Positions 53,358 to 61,358 of a stretch of DNA of 64,000 nucleotides are shown piece by piece. Positions within the stretch are counted from its first letter, which is position 1. Each line of letters begins with the position of its first letter. The translations under genes were made by a program, and so were the position numbers. This DNA is from Bacillus salipaludis (lineage in GTDB: Bacteria; Bacillota; Bacilli; Bacillales_B; DSM-18226). The stretch lies in the NCBI RefSeq assembly GCF_004358205.1, contig NZ_SMYO01000002.1, positions 62,001 through 126,000 of the forward strand, in the 5' to 3' direction. The notes beneath the pieces are model-generated. The model did no database searches. It had not been told where the DNA came from and worked only from the letters and a program-made list of their open reading frames with translations.

Positions 53358-54076
53358 GATTTTTTACCCCCTGCCTTTAAAAATACTTCTTCTAAACTGG
53401 TAATCCCGTATTGTTCCTTCAATTCCTTCGGTGAGCCGCTGGTAAGGATTTCTCCGTCACGGACCATGGCCAGATGGTCGCATTTTTCAGCTTCATCCAT
53501 GACATGGGTTGTGACTAAAATGGTCTTGCCGGCGTCCTTTAAACGGTAAAGTTCAGACCAAATTGACAAGCGCAATTCGGGGTCAATTCCAACGGTTGGT
53601 TCATCCAAAATCAGGACATCTGGGTCTTGAATCATTGCCACGGCAAGTGAAAGGCGGCGTTTCATTCCCCCTGAATACGCATGGACCTTCTTTTTTAAAT
53701 CTGCTGTAAGATTGACTAGATCGGCTGCATAAGCAATCCGCTTTTTTTGTTCTCGCTTTTTTACTTTAAAGAGAGCGGCAAAAAAGGCTAGATTTTCTTC
53801 ACCAGTCAGGTCGTTGTAGAGGGCATCCGCTTGAGCCATATAACCGATTTTCTGCAAGAGTGTGAGACTGGGAACCGGAGTGCCCAATACACGGATATTT
53901 CCTTGTGTTGGACTATCCATGCCAACAATCATCTTTACTAAAGTGGTTTTTCCCGATCCTGAAGGGCCGATTAAGCCGTATATTTGGCCTGGTTCAATGG
54001 TTAAGCTTACATCGATTAAGACTTGTTTTTTTCCAAAGCTTTTGCTGACTCCATTCACAACAATTGAGGCTGTCAT
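53354..54076 (-). CDS. ABC exporter ATPase
   Basis: 240 residues. Walker A GPSGSGKTT, signature YSGGMKRRLS, Walker B VLILDEPTVGIDPE and switch TTHVM. DrrA/CcmA-type ATPase for the permease encoded next. It is the first gene of the operon, with AAGGAGGAG before the ATG and two TetR-type operators upstream. Confidence 0.87.
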   Translation of the reverse strand: MTASIVVNGVSKSFGKKQVLIDVSLTIEPGQIYGLIGPSGSGKTTLVKMIVGMDSPTQGNIRVLGTPVPSLTLLQKIGYMAQADALYNDLTGEENLAFFAALFKVKKREQKKRIAYAADLVNLTADLKKKVHAYSGGMKRRLSLAVAMIQDPDVLILDEPTVGIDPELRLSIWSELYRLKDAGKTILVTTHVMDEAEKCDHLAMVRDGEILTSGSPKELKEQYGITSLEEVFLKAGGKKS

Positions 54077-54096
54077 TTGTACTCCTCCTTTAGAAG

Positions 54097-54159
54097 TGAG
54101 TAATCACTCATTTATAGAATATGCTCTCGCTATAAAAATGTAAAGTGAGTAATCACTCA
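54097..54159. promoter_or_regulatory. Two TetR-type operators
   Basis: TGAGTAATCACTCA occurs at 54097-54110 and 54146-54159, 49 bp apart, upstream of the ATPase gene. The second is extended to GTGAGTAATCACTCAC. Identical dyads bracketing a promoter indicate repression by the co-encoded TetR protein. Confidence 0.75.
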
Positions 54160-54211
54160 CAAATTTGGAGGAAAATCGACAAATGTGAAAAACTAAAAGG
54201 TAGATTCACAA

Positions 54212-54241
54212 TTTCACAAAGGTGCCAGGCACCGTGTAAAA
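54212..54241. repeat. Dispersed palindrome, GGTGCC-GGCACC family (copy 3)
   Basis: TTTCACA, AA, GGTGCC, A, GGCACC, then a near-mirror TGTAAAA. The central dyad matches copies at 3019 and 8936. Confidence 0.55.
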
Positions 54242-54256
54242 TAGGTAACAATGTAA

Positions 54257-54282
54257 AAGGCATCATGCGGACATGATACCTT
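54257..54282 (-). terminator. Terminator of the nos operon
   Basis: On the minus strand, stem AAGGTATCATG / CATGATGCCTT followed by TT, just after the last gene of the operon. Confidence 0.75.
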
Positions 54283-54288
54283 GGAATT

Positions 54289-55191
54289 TTATAAAATTAT
54301 AATTTTTAGTGAGTTAACTTGGGAAACGAGGAGGTCTTCGTATTTTTGCTGGGCCTCGTAGTAAACTTCCTGGTCACCGGCTTTTGGGTTATCCTTTTTC
54401 GCCTGAGCAATTAAGTCCTTCTGTACTTGCTGGATGAGGACGATCGATTGATATTGCTTGCGCTCCTTGGCCCAAAATTTCTCCTCGCCATACTCTTTGA
54501 TTAACTTTTTAGCAGATGTGTATTGGCTGTATTGATTTCGAACCTTTTGGATTTGCTGCTCTACGTTGGCAGGGTCAGCTTTATGGCCTTTTTCTTCAGC
54601 CAGCATCGCCATTGATCGCATGCGGATGATTTGGGTTAAAAGCTGGTTCTTATCATCAAGTATTTTTTCCTGGGATTTCAGGTAGGTAAGCTCCTCCTCT
54701 AGTTGCTGTCCGCTATATTGTTTCTTTGCTGACTCACGATTAATCTCGAGTTGAAGCTGGTTTATAAATCGGTAAAAAGCTAAATCGTCATTTGTAATCC
54801 ATTTACCATTAATGGAGGCAACACCCTGCGGTTTCTTCACATCGAGGTTGATGATCTTCTCGGTTTTCTCGCCGCCTTTTTCTAACGTAAACGCGGCTTC
54901 ATATTTCCCGGGCATTTCCAGCTGAATATTTCCAGCATAAGTACCTGCTTTACCCTCTGTCAGTTTTGCTTTATAGCTGCCATGGTCCATAGTGGCCATC
55001 GATAATTCAACCGTTACTTTTAGTCCTTTAACCGAATTTTTGTTTTCCAATACTTTAATTTCAAATGGCATCGCTTTGTCCTTTTGGAAATAAAGCGGTT
55101 TTGTACTATCAATCTCATAATCAGGGCCGGAGCTGCAGCCCGCAAGCAGTGCAGCCAGTAGAACCAAAGCGAGCATGATCCGCTTTATCAT
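54289..55191 (-). CDS. Nos-operon lipoprotein: YtkA-like domain fused to a SurA-N-like domain
   Basis: 300 residues. Signal peptide with lipobox LLAGC (Cys19). Residues ~40-120 form a beta domain with SMATMDHGSYKAKL, which resembles the YtkA/FixH type with its M-x-HG motif, seen near copper proteins. Residues ~126-290 (VASINGKWITNDDLAFYRFINQ, then long helices) resemble the chaperone part of SurA/PrsA-like proteins without a PPIase domain. It overlaps nosF by 4 bp and ends the operon. It may supply copper or help fold NosZ in place of NosL, which is absent; that is inference. Confidence 0.6.
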   Translation of the reverse strand: MIKRIMLALVLLAALLAGCSSGPDYEIDSTKPLYFQKDKAMPFEIKVLENKNSVKGLKVTVELSMATMDHGSYKAKLTEGKAGTYAGNIQLEMPGKYEAAFTLEKGGEKTEKIINLDVKKPQGVASINGKWITNDDLAFYRFINQLQLEINRESAKKQYSGQQLEEELTYLKSQEKILDDKNQLLTQIIRMRSMAMLAEEKGHKADPANVEQQIQKVRNQYSQYTSAKKLIKEYGEEKFWAKERKQYQSIVLIQQVQKDLIAQAKKDNPKAGDQEVYYEAQQKYEDLLVSQVNSLKIIIL

Positions 55192-55865
55192 GATCCCATT
55201 CCTCCTAAGTTTTGTGTTTGTAAAAATTCCTTAACAGTGTATTTTTCTATTTTTCCATTGTTTAAATAAGCAACATGAGTGCAAATCTGTTTGATTTCAT
55301 CCAGGTGGTGCGAGGAGAGCAGGATGGTTTTATCAGGAAGCTTTTCCAGCACTTTTAAAATTTCCTTTCTTCCCATTGGGTCAATCCCGCTTGTAGGCTC
55401 ATCAAGGATGAGCAGGCTGGAATCCTGATATAGCGTGACCGCTAGTCCCAAACGCTGGAGCATCCCTTTTGAATATTGTTTCACCTGGATATCGCGGTCG
55501 TCCCACAGACTAACCGACCGCAGCACTTCCTCGATTCGTATCGTATCAGCTTTTCCAGAAACGGCTTCGGCGAAAAATCTCATGTTTTCCAATCCGGTTA
55601 GCATCGGATAGAGCATGAATTTTTCCGGAAGATAAGCAATCGCTTTTTTCCATTCGTTATTTTTCTTGGATACTTCCATTCCATTTATTTTAATCGAGCC
55701 CTGTTTCACCGGGAGCAGACCTAGCAAACTGTTGATTAACGTTGATTTTCCTGCACCATTTCGTCCGACAAGGGCACAGACTTCCCGCTCATGGATTTCA
55801 AGAGCAACTGAATCCAGGACCATTTTTTTCCCGAAGGATTGTTTTAAATTCGTAACAGAAATCAT
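55188..55865 (-). CDS. nosF: Nos ABC transporter ATPase NosF
   Basis: 225 residues. Walker A GRNGAGKST, signature YSKGMLQRLG, Walker B LLILDEPTSGIDP and switch SSHHL. NosF with NosY and NosD forms the ABC system needed to assemble the CuZ centre of NosZ. It overlaps nosY and the lipoprotein gene by 4 bp each. Confidence 0.82.
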   Translation of the reverse strand: MISVTNLKQSFGKKMVLDSVALEIHEREVCALVGRNGAGKSTLINSLLGLLPVKQGSIKINGMEVSKKNNEWKKAIAYLPEKFMLYPMLTGLENMRFFAEAVSGKADTIRIEEVLRSVSLWDDRDIQVKQYSKGMLQRLGLAVTLYQDSSLLILDEPTSGIDPMGRKEILKVLEKLPDKTILLSSHHLDEIKQICTHVAYLNNGKIEKYTVKEFLQTQNLGGMGS

Positions 55866-56659
55866 TCATAACCCTCCTTGCGATGGAAAATAACAGCCGT
55901 TATTGATGAAAGTGCAAGCCAGAATACGAGATTTCCGAGAAGGAAAAAGCCCGGCTTTGTCCACATGAAGGCCTGCAGTAGTCTTGACATATGGCCAAAG
56001 GAATATACCCCTGTTCCCGTTTCGATAAACATCCTTATCGCTTGCAAAGGATTTAAAAAGTAGACAGCCGAAAAGAGTTTTACATTTTCATGGGATACGT
56101 CTGGAAGAAACGATAAAAGAATAAAATCATGCAAGAAGAAAAAGTAAAACCAGATAAAGATCGTATAGCCGATAATTTGCATTCTTGAGCGGCTAAAGCT
56201 TCCAATCGCTGCCCCTATTTGCAGAAAGACGAGTGCCATACAAACAATTGCTAGTATAAAAATAAAATACCCTTTAAAATCAAGCTGGAAATTAAATTTC
56301 AATAAAAGTAAGTAGATGAAAAACCATACTAGTAGGGGAGCAAGAACGACCCCATAAATTCCGATGCTTTTTTTCATCAAAAAGCTTGCGTAATGTTCCT
56401 TTTTTGTCAGCAGCATGATGAGTGTTTTTTGTTCTTTTTCCTGAAAGATTGAAAAGGCACCGATAAACAAGCAGAGAATCGGAATAAAGTAAATAATCGT
56501 ATCAAACAGGTTGATGATTAAAACATAAAAGCCATTATCGTAGGAAAGGGCAGTGGAACGAAACAAAATGCTGATTGAAATCAGTACGATAATACTAAGC
56601 GCGAGCCAGAGCCCTTTTCCTCTTATATTTTCCTTCCATTCCTTCCAAATGTAATGCAT
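55862..56659 (-). CDS. nosY: Nos ABC transporter permease NosY
   Basis: 265 residues with about six membrane segments, the ABC-2 type. I start it at ATG 56659 (GGGGAG upstream), which lies 37 bp inside the end of nosD. EKEQKTLIMLLTKKEH is the ATPase-contact loop. It works with NosF and NosD in copper-centre maturation. Confidence 0.8.
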   Translation of the reverse strand: MHYIWKEWKENIRGKGLWLALSIIVLISISILFRSTALSYDNGFYVLIINLFDTIIYFIPILCLFIGAFSIFQEKEQKTLIMLLTKKEHYASFLMKKSIGIYGVVLAPLLVWFFIYLLLLKFNFQLDFKGYFIFILAIVCMALVFLQIGAAIGSFSRSRMQIIGYTIFIWFYFFFLHDFILLSFLPDVSHENVKLFSAVYFLNPLQAIRMFIETGTGVYSFGHMSRLLQAFMWTKPGFFLLGNLVFWLALSSITAVIFHRKEGYE

Positions 56660-57966
56660 AGTCGTTTTCTCCCCTTTATAAGCAGCCATAAAACAAGTAA
56701 AGCAAAGGCGATTAACCAAATTTTTGTGTGGCTGCCTTTTGCACTCCCAACTAATGGGTGTGAATCACGAAACATCAATGCTTCCCCTGACAGCGAGGCA
56801 TTCAATTTTTCATAGATTTTAATCGCCGGGCTCTTTAAAAATAAATTCGTTAATTCCTGGTCCTCAATCAGTTGGTGGAGGGAAGAATGATAGGTTACCG
56901 GAAAGTCGCCAATTCGGTCCTGATTTAAATCGGTAACCGGAAAAGCTGAGCCCCAGTCATTTCCTTTGCCATCCATGCTCCAGGAATTGTTTTCCCCCGT
57001 ACCGCCAAGGGTAACAGCGGGAATCGTGTTATCAGTAATTCGGTTTAACGTAAAGGTCTGATCATTGGAACTGGCCCAAAGCTCAATCCCGATTTGATTT
57101 TGAATAATGTGGTTGTTCCGAAATACATTTCGGGTTGCTTGATCTATATATAAACCCCGTTGGTTCATGTAAAAGGTATTATTTTCAATTTTGTTATCAT
57201 TTGCTTGAAGCAGCATCAAGCCGAACGATTGATTTCCATAGTTTACGATAAATTGGTTTCCATCCAATGTGAGATGGTTTGAATTCATAACAGCAGCCCC
57301 GCCCTGATTCATCGTGAAAATATTATTTTTAAAAACATTTTTGTCAGAATACATGTAATGCAATCCGTAGCGGGTATGGCTGATTTTATTGGCAATGCTT
57401 CTATTTTTGTGCGCATAATCGAAGAACATCCCGTCACGCGTGCCTTCGATGGTGTTCGCGATCAGCAGGTTATCATGTGCGTAATAAACATGGAGCCCAT
57501 TGCCCTGGGCGGCAATTTCACCCTTGCCCATCCCTTTAATATGATTATCTCGAATGGTATTATAGTGGGCCTTGCTTAAATAAATACCGTGAAAGGAACG
57601 GCTGATGGTAATGTGCTCGACAAGATTATGATTACTGTAAATCTTAATGGCTGCGTATTCCTCCGCAGAATTACGGTTCATGCTGCTATCTGTCACGGTT
57701 AGATGGCTTAGCGAAACACGCGGTGCCTTGATGGAAATGACATTTCCGCTTCCGTCTCCCTTGATCACAGTGTGCTTTGAGCCAATCAATGTAAGGGGCT
57801 TATCGATGACGATATTGCCTTCATAGGTTTGATTTTCAAGCTTTAGCACCGCTCCCTCTTTCGCGGAGTCGATCAAGGCTTGCAAGCTTTCGGCTGCCAT
57901 ATTTTTCTCAGGTTTTATTAGAAAAAAGAGAGAAAAAACGAAAAGAAAGAGCGTCAATTTTTTCAT
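56623..57966 (-). CDS. nosD: Copper-binding beta-helix protein NosD
   Basis: 447 residues. Signal peptide at ~1-24, then about a dozen parallel beta-helix (PbH1) turns rich in N-N-x-I patterns (HYNTIRDNHIKGMG, DNKIENNTFYMNQRG). It ends in one membrane helix (IWLIAFALLVLWLLIKG) followed by a basic tail, so it is anchored on the outer face. ATG 57966 is chosen because it overlaps the nosB stop as ATGA. NosD accepts copper via NosFY-driven steps and hands it to apo-NosZ. Confidence 0.85.
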   Translation of the reverse strand: MKKLTLFLFVFSLFFLIKPEKNMAAESLQALIDSAKEGAVLKLENQTYEGNIVIDKPLTLIGSKHTVIKGDGSGNVISIKAPRVSLSHLTVTDSSMNRNSAEEYAAIKIYSNHNLVEHITISRSFHGIYLSKAHYNTIRDNHIKGMGKGEIAAQGNGLHVYYAHDNLLIANTIEGTRDGMFFDYAHKNRSIANKISHTRYGLHYMYSDKNVFKNNIFTMNQGGAAVMNSNHLTLDGNQFIVNYGNQSFGLMLLQANDNKIENNTFYMNQRGLYIDQATRNVFRNNHIIQNQIGIELWASSNDQTFTLNRITDNTIPAVTLGGTGENNSWSMDGKGNDWGSAFPVTDLNQDRIGDFPVTYHSSLHQLIEDQELTNLFLKSPAIKIYEKLNASLSGEALMFRDSHPLVGSAKGSHTKIWLIAFALLVLWLLIKGRKRLCITFGRNGRKI

Positions 57967-58541
57967 TTTCTTTTTCGATCCTTCCATAGCGGAATGAGTA
58001 ATAACACAAAGGCTGCTAATAAGAAATAAGTACCCGGTCCAAGCAGGCTGTGGGTAATAAAGTTTGCTACCTGGTTTTTCCCAATAATCGGTGGTACGAA
58101 TGGAGCAATTTTAATTGGTGCATGCGGGCTTAGGTTGGTACCGAAATCATGCAGTGCATTATGAAGGTCTAGGACACCAAGAATGCCGCCAATCACAATG
58201 ACACCAATCAATATATAAAGAACAATTTTTTTTCTTAGGATCGCAGTTAAAAGGGTGATAGCCGCTAGCCCCCATACAAGATAGGAGAGATAGGAAAGCT
58301 CAGGGAAGTTTTTTTCACTGAAGTTTCTCATTCCAATATAGTGGTTCAACCCATTCACAATATCAATTTGTCCATCAAGCTTGTTCGGATAAACGATAAT
58401 GTTTAATCCTTCAGGATATTGTGGAGCCCAAAACACCATCTTCCACCATGGAAAAAAGATGGAGACAACAAATAATACAGCGGCTAAAGCAATCAATAAT
58501 GAAGACGTGATTGATAATTTATTACCTGTACTATCATTCAA
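57963..58541 (-). CDS. nosB: Nos-operon integral membrane protein, NosB-like
   Basis: 192 residues from TTG 58541 with AGGAG spaced 8 bp upstream; the frame opens at 58595 but that part lies inside a dispersed repeat. About five membrane segments with an extracytoplasmic part (WAPQYPEGLNIIVYPNKLDG). Clade II nos clusters have a membrane protein, NosB, between nosZ and nosD, in the same position. Its function is unknown; a role in electron supply or assembly is assumed. Confidence 0.65.
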   Translation of the reverse strand: MNDSTGNKLSITSSLLIALAAVLFVVSIFFPWWKMVFWAPQYPEGLNIIVYPNKLDGQIDIVNGLNHYIGMRNFSEKNFPELSYLSYLVWGLAAITLLTAILRKKIVLYILIGVIVIGGILGVLDLHNALHDFGTNLSPHAPIKIAPFVPPIIGKNQVANFITHSLLGPGTYFLLAAFVLLLIPLWKDRKRK

Positions 58542-58557
58542 GTTAACCACTCCTAAC

Positions 58558-58682
58558 GGAAAAGCGGAAGCGCCAGTCTCAGCCCCGACAAGCATAAGAC
58601 GAGCCGGCAGGAAGGTTGTTCTTTAACCTTCATGACGGATTGGCTTTAGACCATCGAGGGGCTTGGCGCTGCAGCTAGACAC
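58558..58682. repeat. Dispersed element AAGCGGAAGCGCC...GGCGCT (copy 1)
   Basis: 125 bp. GGAAAAGCGGAAGCGCC starts it, an inner hairpin GAAGGTTGTTCTTTAACCTTC lies in the middle, and GGGGCTTGGCGCTGCAGC ends it. Outer arms are complementary. It sits inside the nos operon between nosZ and nosB. A related copy is at 62972-63073. Confidence 0.75.
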
Positions 58683-58713
58683 AAAAATTTGTTGAAAGCA
58701 CAGAAATGGATGA

Positions 58714-58739
58714 GGGTATCAATGGTTGAATTGATACCC
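58714..58739. terminator. Hairpin between nosZ and nosB
   Basis: Perfect 9-bp stem GGGTATCAA / TTGATACCC with no T run. It probably protects the nosZ message or partly terminates it, giving more NosZ than maturation proteins. Confidence 0.55.
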
Positions 58740-58751
58740 GTCACCAACCTT

Positions 58752-60623
58752 TTATTTTTTAGGCTTCACAAGGAAATAGCCATTCATTTCCTGATGCAGC
58801 GCAGAGCAGAAGTTTGTGCAATAAAGCGGGAAGGTACCGGCTTTATCAGCTGTAAACTCTAACGTATTCGTTTCACCAGGCTGAACTTCCATGTTTAAGT
58901 TGTAGTCATTGATGGCGAATCCATGAGTAATGTCCTCATCAAAGTCAATATCGGTTAAGTGAATAAACACATGATCTCCCTGATTAACCTCAATCACGTC
59001 AGGACGTTTTGCTTTTGCGTCAAAGATAAATCTTGAGCGCATGGCAATTCCATATACGTGGACTTCATTGCCTTTACGAACAATCCGTGCATCCGATTTT
59101 TTGTATACGGCATCCGGATTTTTTGTATCTTTCGGATAAACATTGATCGACTTAATTTTGTCTGCCTTAATCATTTGTGCATAGTGCGGTTCAGGGTTAA
59201 CCGGAACGGTATCCACTACATTCATCTTGCCGCTGATATCAATTAACTGCATCGTTTCAGGGTGAGAAGGTCCCACAGATAAGAAGTTATCCTTTGCCAA
59301 TTTGTTTAATGCGACAAGCCATTTTCCATCAGGTGCAACGGTGTCACCTTCAGCCGCAACAGAGTGTCCCGGAGAATACTGGACTGGTACGCGGTCTAAT
59401 GTTTCACCCGTCTTAGGATTCCATTTTACGATTTCAGAAGAGATAAACATGGTTGTATAGGCCATACCCTTATTATCAAACTGAGTATGAAGCGGTCCAA
59501 GTGCATTTTCTGGGTTCACTTCACGTTCCATAACCGATTTATAGTTTAGAATAGGAATGCCGTTTCTTTCACCAGAGAAATCCTTGTTTTCAACTGCCTT
59601 AAATGCCTTTTCAAATGAGAAGACAGTCATCGCAGGTGCTAGTTTTCCAGAAGCAATGAAATATTTTCCGTCCGGAGTTACATCCACACCGTGTGGCGAC
59701 TTAGCAACAGGAATTAAATAGATTCCGCCTTTTTGTTTTTCCGGGAAAATCATCTTTTGCCCGTTCACATCTGTGTATTTGCCTTCTTTGACCATTTTCG
59801 CAAGCTCTTTCCAGTTAAAAAGAACAATATAGTCGCGGTCTGCTTGGGACGCGTTGATTTCCATCGTGGTTGTTGATTCTTCTGTATTGTAAGTAGTCAA
59901 CACTGCCCAATCTTTAGAGCTCTTCTTACCGGCATCGGAAAGGTCATAAGACCATGGCGGCAGGGCAACTTGATAAGCAATATTTAGCTTTTCTTTGTTT
60001 TGGTCAAAGGTGACAGCTGACATTACGCCACGGTATTTTGAATGATACTCATCAAGAGATTCATATTTTTGCCCCAGTGGAACAGCAAAACGAGTTGGTA
60101 AAAACATGTACTCGGTATTTTCCGTTACGAAGGCGGCACAGTGCGGACCTGCTGTATTTGGAACTTTAATAATGTCCCTTGTAGTCCACGTTTTTAAATC
60201 AACTGCAGCGGCACGACTGTTTCCTACATCGGTTGCAAATAGGAATTTACCATCGTAGTCCCCATTTGTTTCCGAAAGGGCTGGGTGGTGGAGGTCACCC
60301 CATGTATATCCGCCGAGCATTTTCTTTGTTCTACTGTCAAATCCATAACCTGTTGCCGAATCAGGCGAGAAAACCGGAATCGTTCGAATTTCCCGCATCG
60401 ATGGAACACCATAAACAAACAGTTGTCCAGAGTGACCGCCGGAATCAATCAGGTAATAATCATCTTTTTGCCCAAATGGGACATACACCTTCTCTGCATT
60501 GCTCTTTGTGCTGCTATTTGCCGCTTCCGTTGTTTTTGGACTTGATGAAAGGTCGGCGAAGGAGATGGTAGCTGCCACAAAGCCGGCAACAAGGCCGGAA
60601 GCAATTGGAATCCATTTTTTCAT
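58752..60623 (-). CDS. nosZ: Nitrous oxide reductase, clade II (Sec-dependent)
   Basis: 623 residues. The enzyme reduces N2O to N2 outside the membrane. The signal peptide (~1-34) lacks twin arginines, as in clade II. A seven-bladed propeller carries the CuZ histidines (DLHHPALSE, AGPHCAAF, SPHGVD, GPLHTQF, SPGHS, EPHYAQM), and the C-terminal cupredoxin has the CuA motif Cys602-x3-Cys606-x3-His610-x2-Met613. All ligands that I can check are present. It follows the cytochrome gene by 18 bp. An Fnr-type box upstream of that gene suggests anaerobic induction. Confidence 0.97.
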   Translation of the reverse strand: MKKWIPIASGLVAGFVAATISFADLSSSPKTTEAANSSTKSNAEKVYVPFGQKDDYYLIDSGGHSGQLFVYGVPSMREIRTIPVFSPDSATGYGFDSRTKKMLGGYTWGDLHHPALSETNGDYDGKFLFATDVGNSRAAAVDLKTWTTRDIIKVPNTAGPHCAAFVTENTEYMFLPTRFAVPLGQKYESLDEYHSKYRGVMSAVTFDQNKEKLNIAYQVALPPWSYDLSDAGKKSSKDWAVLTTYNTEESTTTMEINASQADRDYIVLFNWKELAKMVKEGKYTDVNGQKMIFPEKQKGGIYLIPVAKSPHGVDVTPDGKYFIASGKLAPAMTVFSFEKAFKAVENKDFSGERNGIPILNYKSVMEREVNPENALGPLHTQFDNKGMAYTTMFISSEIVKWNPKTGETLDRVPVQYSPGHSVAAEGDTVAPDGKWLVALNKLAKDNFLSVGPSHPETMQLIDISGKMNVVDTVPVNPEPHYAQMIKADKIKSINVYPKDTKNPDAVYKKSDARIVRKGNEVHVYGIAMRSRFIFDAKAKRPDVIEVNQGDHVFIHLTDIDFDEDITHGFAINDYNLNMEVQPGETNTLEFTADKAGTFPLYCTNFCSALHQEMNGYFLVKPKK

Positions 60624-60641
60624 TTGGTTGCACCACCTTTT

Positions 60642-61094
60642 TTATTTAGCTTCTGAAGCTTTTTTTAGAATATCAAGAACTTGTTTTCGTTCTTCGTCTG
60701 TTAAAGGGTTTTTACCAATAACGCCTGACATAACAGCTGAGTCTGGTTTGGTTAAGAATTGTTCAATCGGCATGCCGTGTTTATCCTTAACTTCAACGAA
60801 GGCATGGGAAAGGTCCGGACCTACTTGGCCGCCTTTGAGGTTTAATGCTTCAACAGAGTGACAGCTTAAGCAGCCTCTTTTTGAAAGAATGTTGTCCTGG
60901 TCCACTGATGTTGTCGTTGCCGCTGTCTCTTTTGATTGTGAACCCTGATCCTTAGTGGTTGAGTTTGTACTTGTATCTGATTGCGCCGCTACCTGAGGCT
61001 GTGATCCGGAATCCTCCATTACATCAAACACTAAGTAACCAAGGCCAAATCCTATGACAAGACTAATAACGAAGCTAATGATTGCCTTATTCAC
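60642..61094 (-). CDS. Membrane-anchored c-type cytochrome of the nos operon (NosC type)
   Basis: 150 residues from GTG 61094 with AAAGGAGGG upstream. One N-terminal membrane helix (~5-25), a Ser/Thr/Gln-rich linker (~28-65) and a small cytochrome c domain with CLSCH at 75-79; Met108 or Met122 could be the second axial ligand. It is the first gene of the operon and the likely electron donor to NosZ CuA. The promoter carries an Fnr box. Confidence 0.85.
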   Translation of the reverse strand: MNKAIISFVISLVIGFGLGYLVFDVMEDSGSQPQVAAQSDTSTNSTTKDQGSQSKETAATTTSVDQDNILSKRGCLSCHSVEALNLKGGQVGPDLSHAFVEVKDKHGMPIEQFLTKPDSAVMSGVIGKNPLTDEERKQVLDILKKASEAK

Positions 61095-61129
61095 TTTTTT
61101 CCCTCCTTTTATTTCTAATGAACAGTTTT

Positions 61130-61172
61130 ATCCTATTCTGAGAAGGCTTTCAAAAATGTGACGTTTCTCACA
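61130..61172 (-). promoter_or_regulatory. Fnr-type box and -10 of the nos operon
   Basis: TGTGACGTTTCTCACA (61157-61172) is a perfect TGTGA-N6-TCACA dyad. On the minus strand a -10-like TAGGAT lies at 61130-61135, with centres 32 bp apart, which puts the box near -41.5 as in activated Fnr promoters. Confidence 0.8.
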
Positions 61173-61188
61173 TCTATATTAGGGTGTG

Positions 61189-61260
61189 TGAACGTTCTGT
61201 GAAACGGCCCGTCAGGTAATGTAATGACGCGGTTTCTGAAAAATGAACGTTTTGTGAAAC
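61189..61260. repeat. 17-bp direct repeats between nos and fnr-like genes
   Basis: TGAACGTTCTGTGAAAC (61189-61205) and TGAACGTTTTGTGAAAC (61244-61260), start to start 55 bp. One mismatch. Both contain a TGTGA half-site. They may bind an additional or cooperating regulator. Confidence 0.6.
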
Positions 61261-61264
61261 CATT

Positions 61265-61307
61265 AGTGAAACTTGTCACTTCTTTTAAAAAAGAAATTTT
61301 ATACAAT
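61265..61307 (+). promoter_or_regulatory. Fnr-type box and -10 of the regulator gene
   Basis: AGTGAAACTTGTCACT (61265-61280) with TACAAT at 61302-61307; centres are again 32 bp apart. This suggests autoregulation of the Fnr-like gene. Confidence 0.65.
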
Positions 61308-61358
61308 GGGGAGAAGAATGGTTTCTAAGTTTTCAAACATGAAAAGGTGGTGGGAAAA

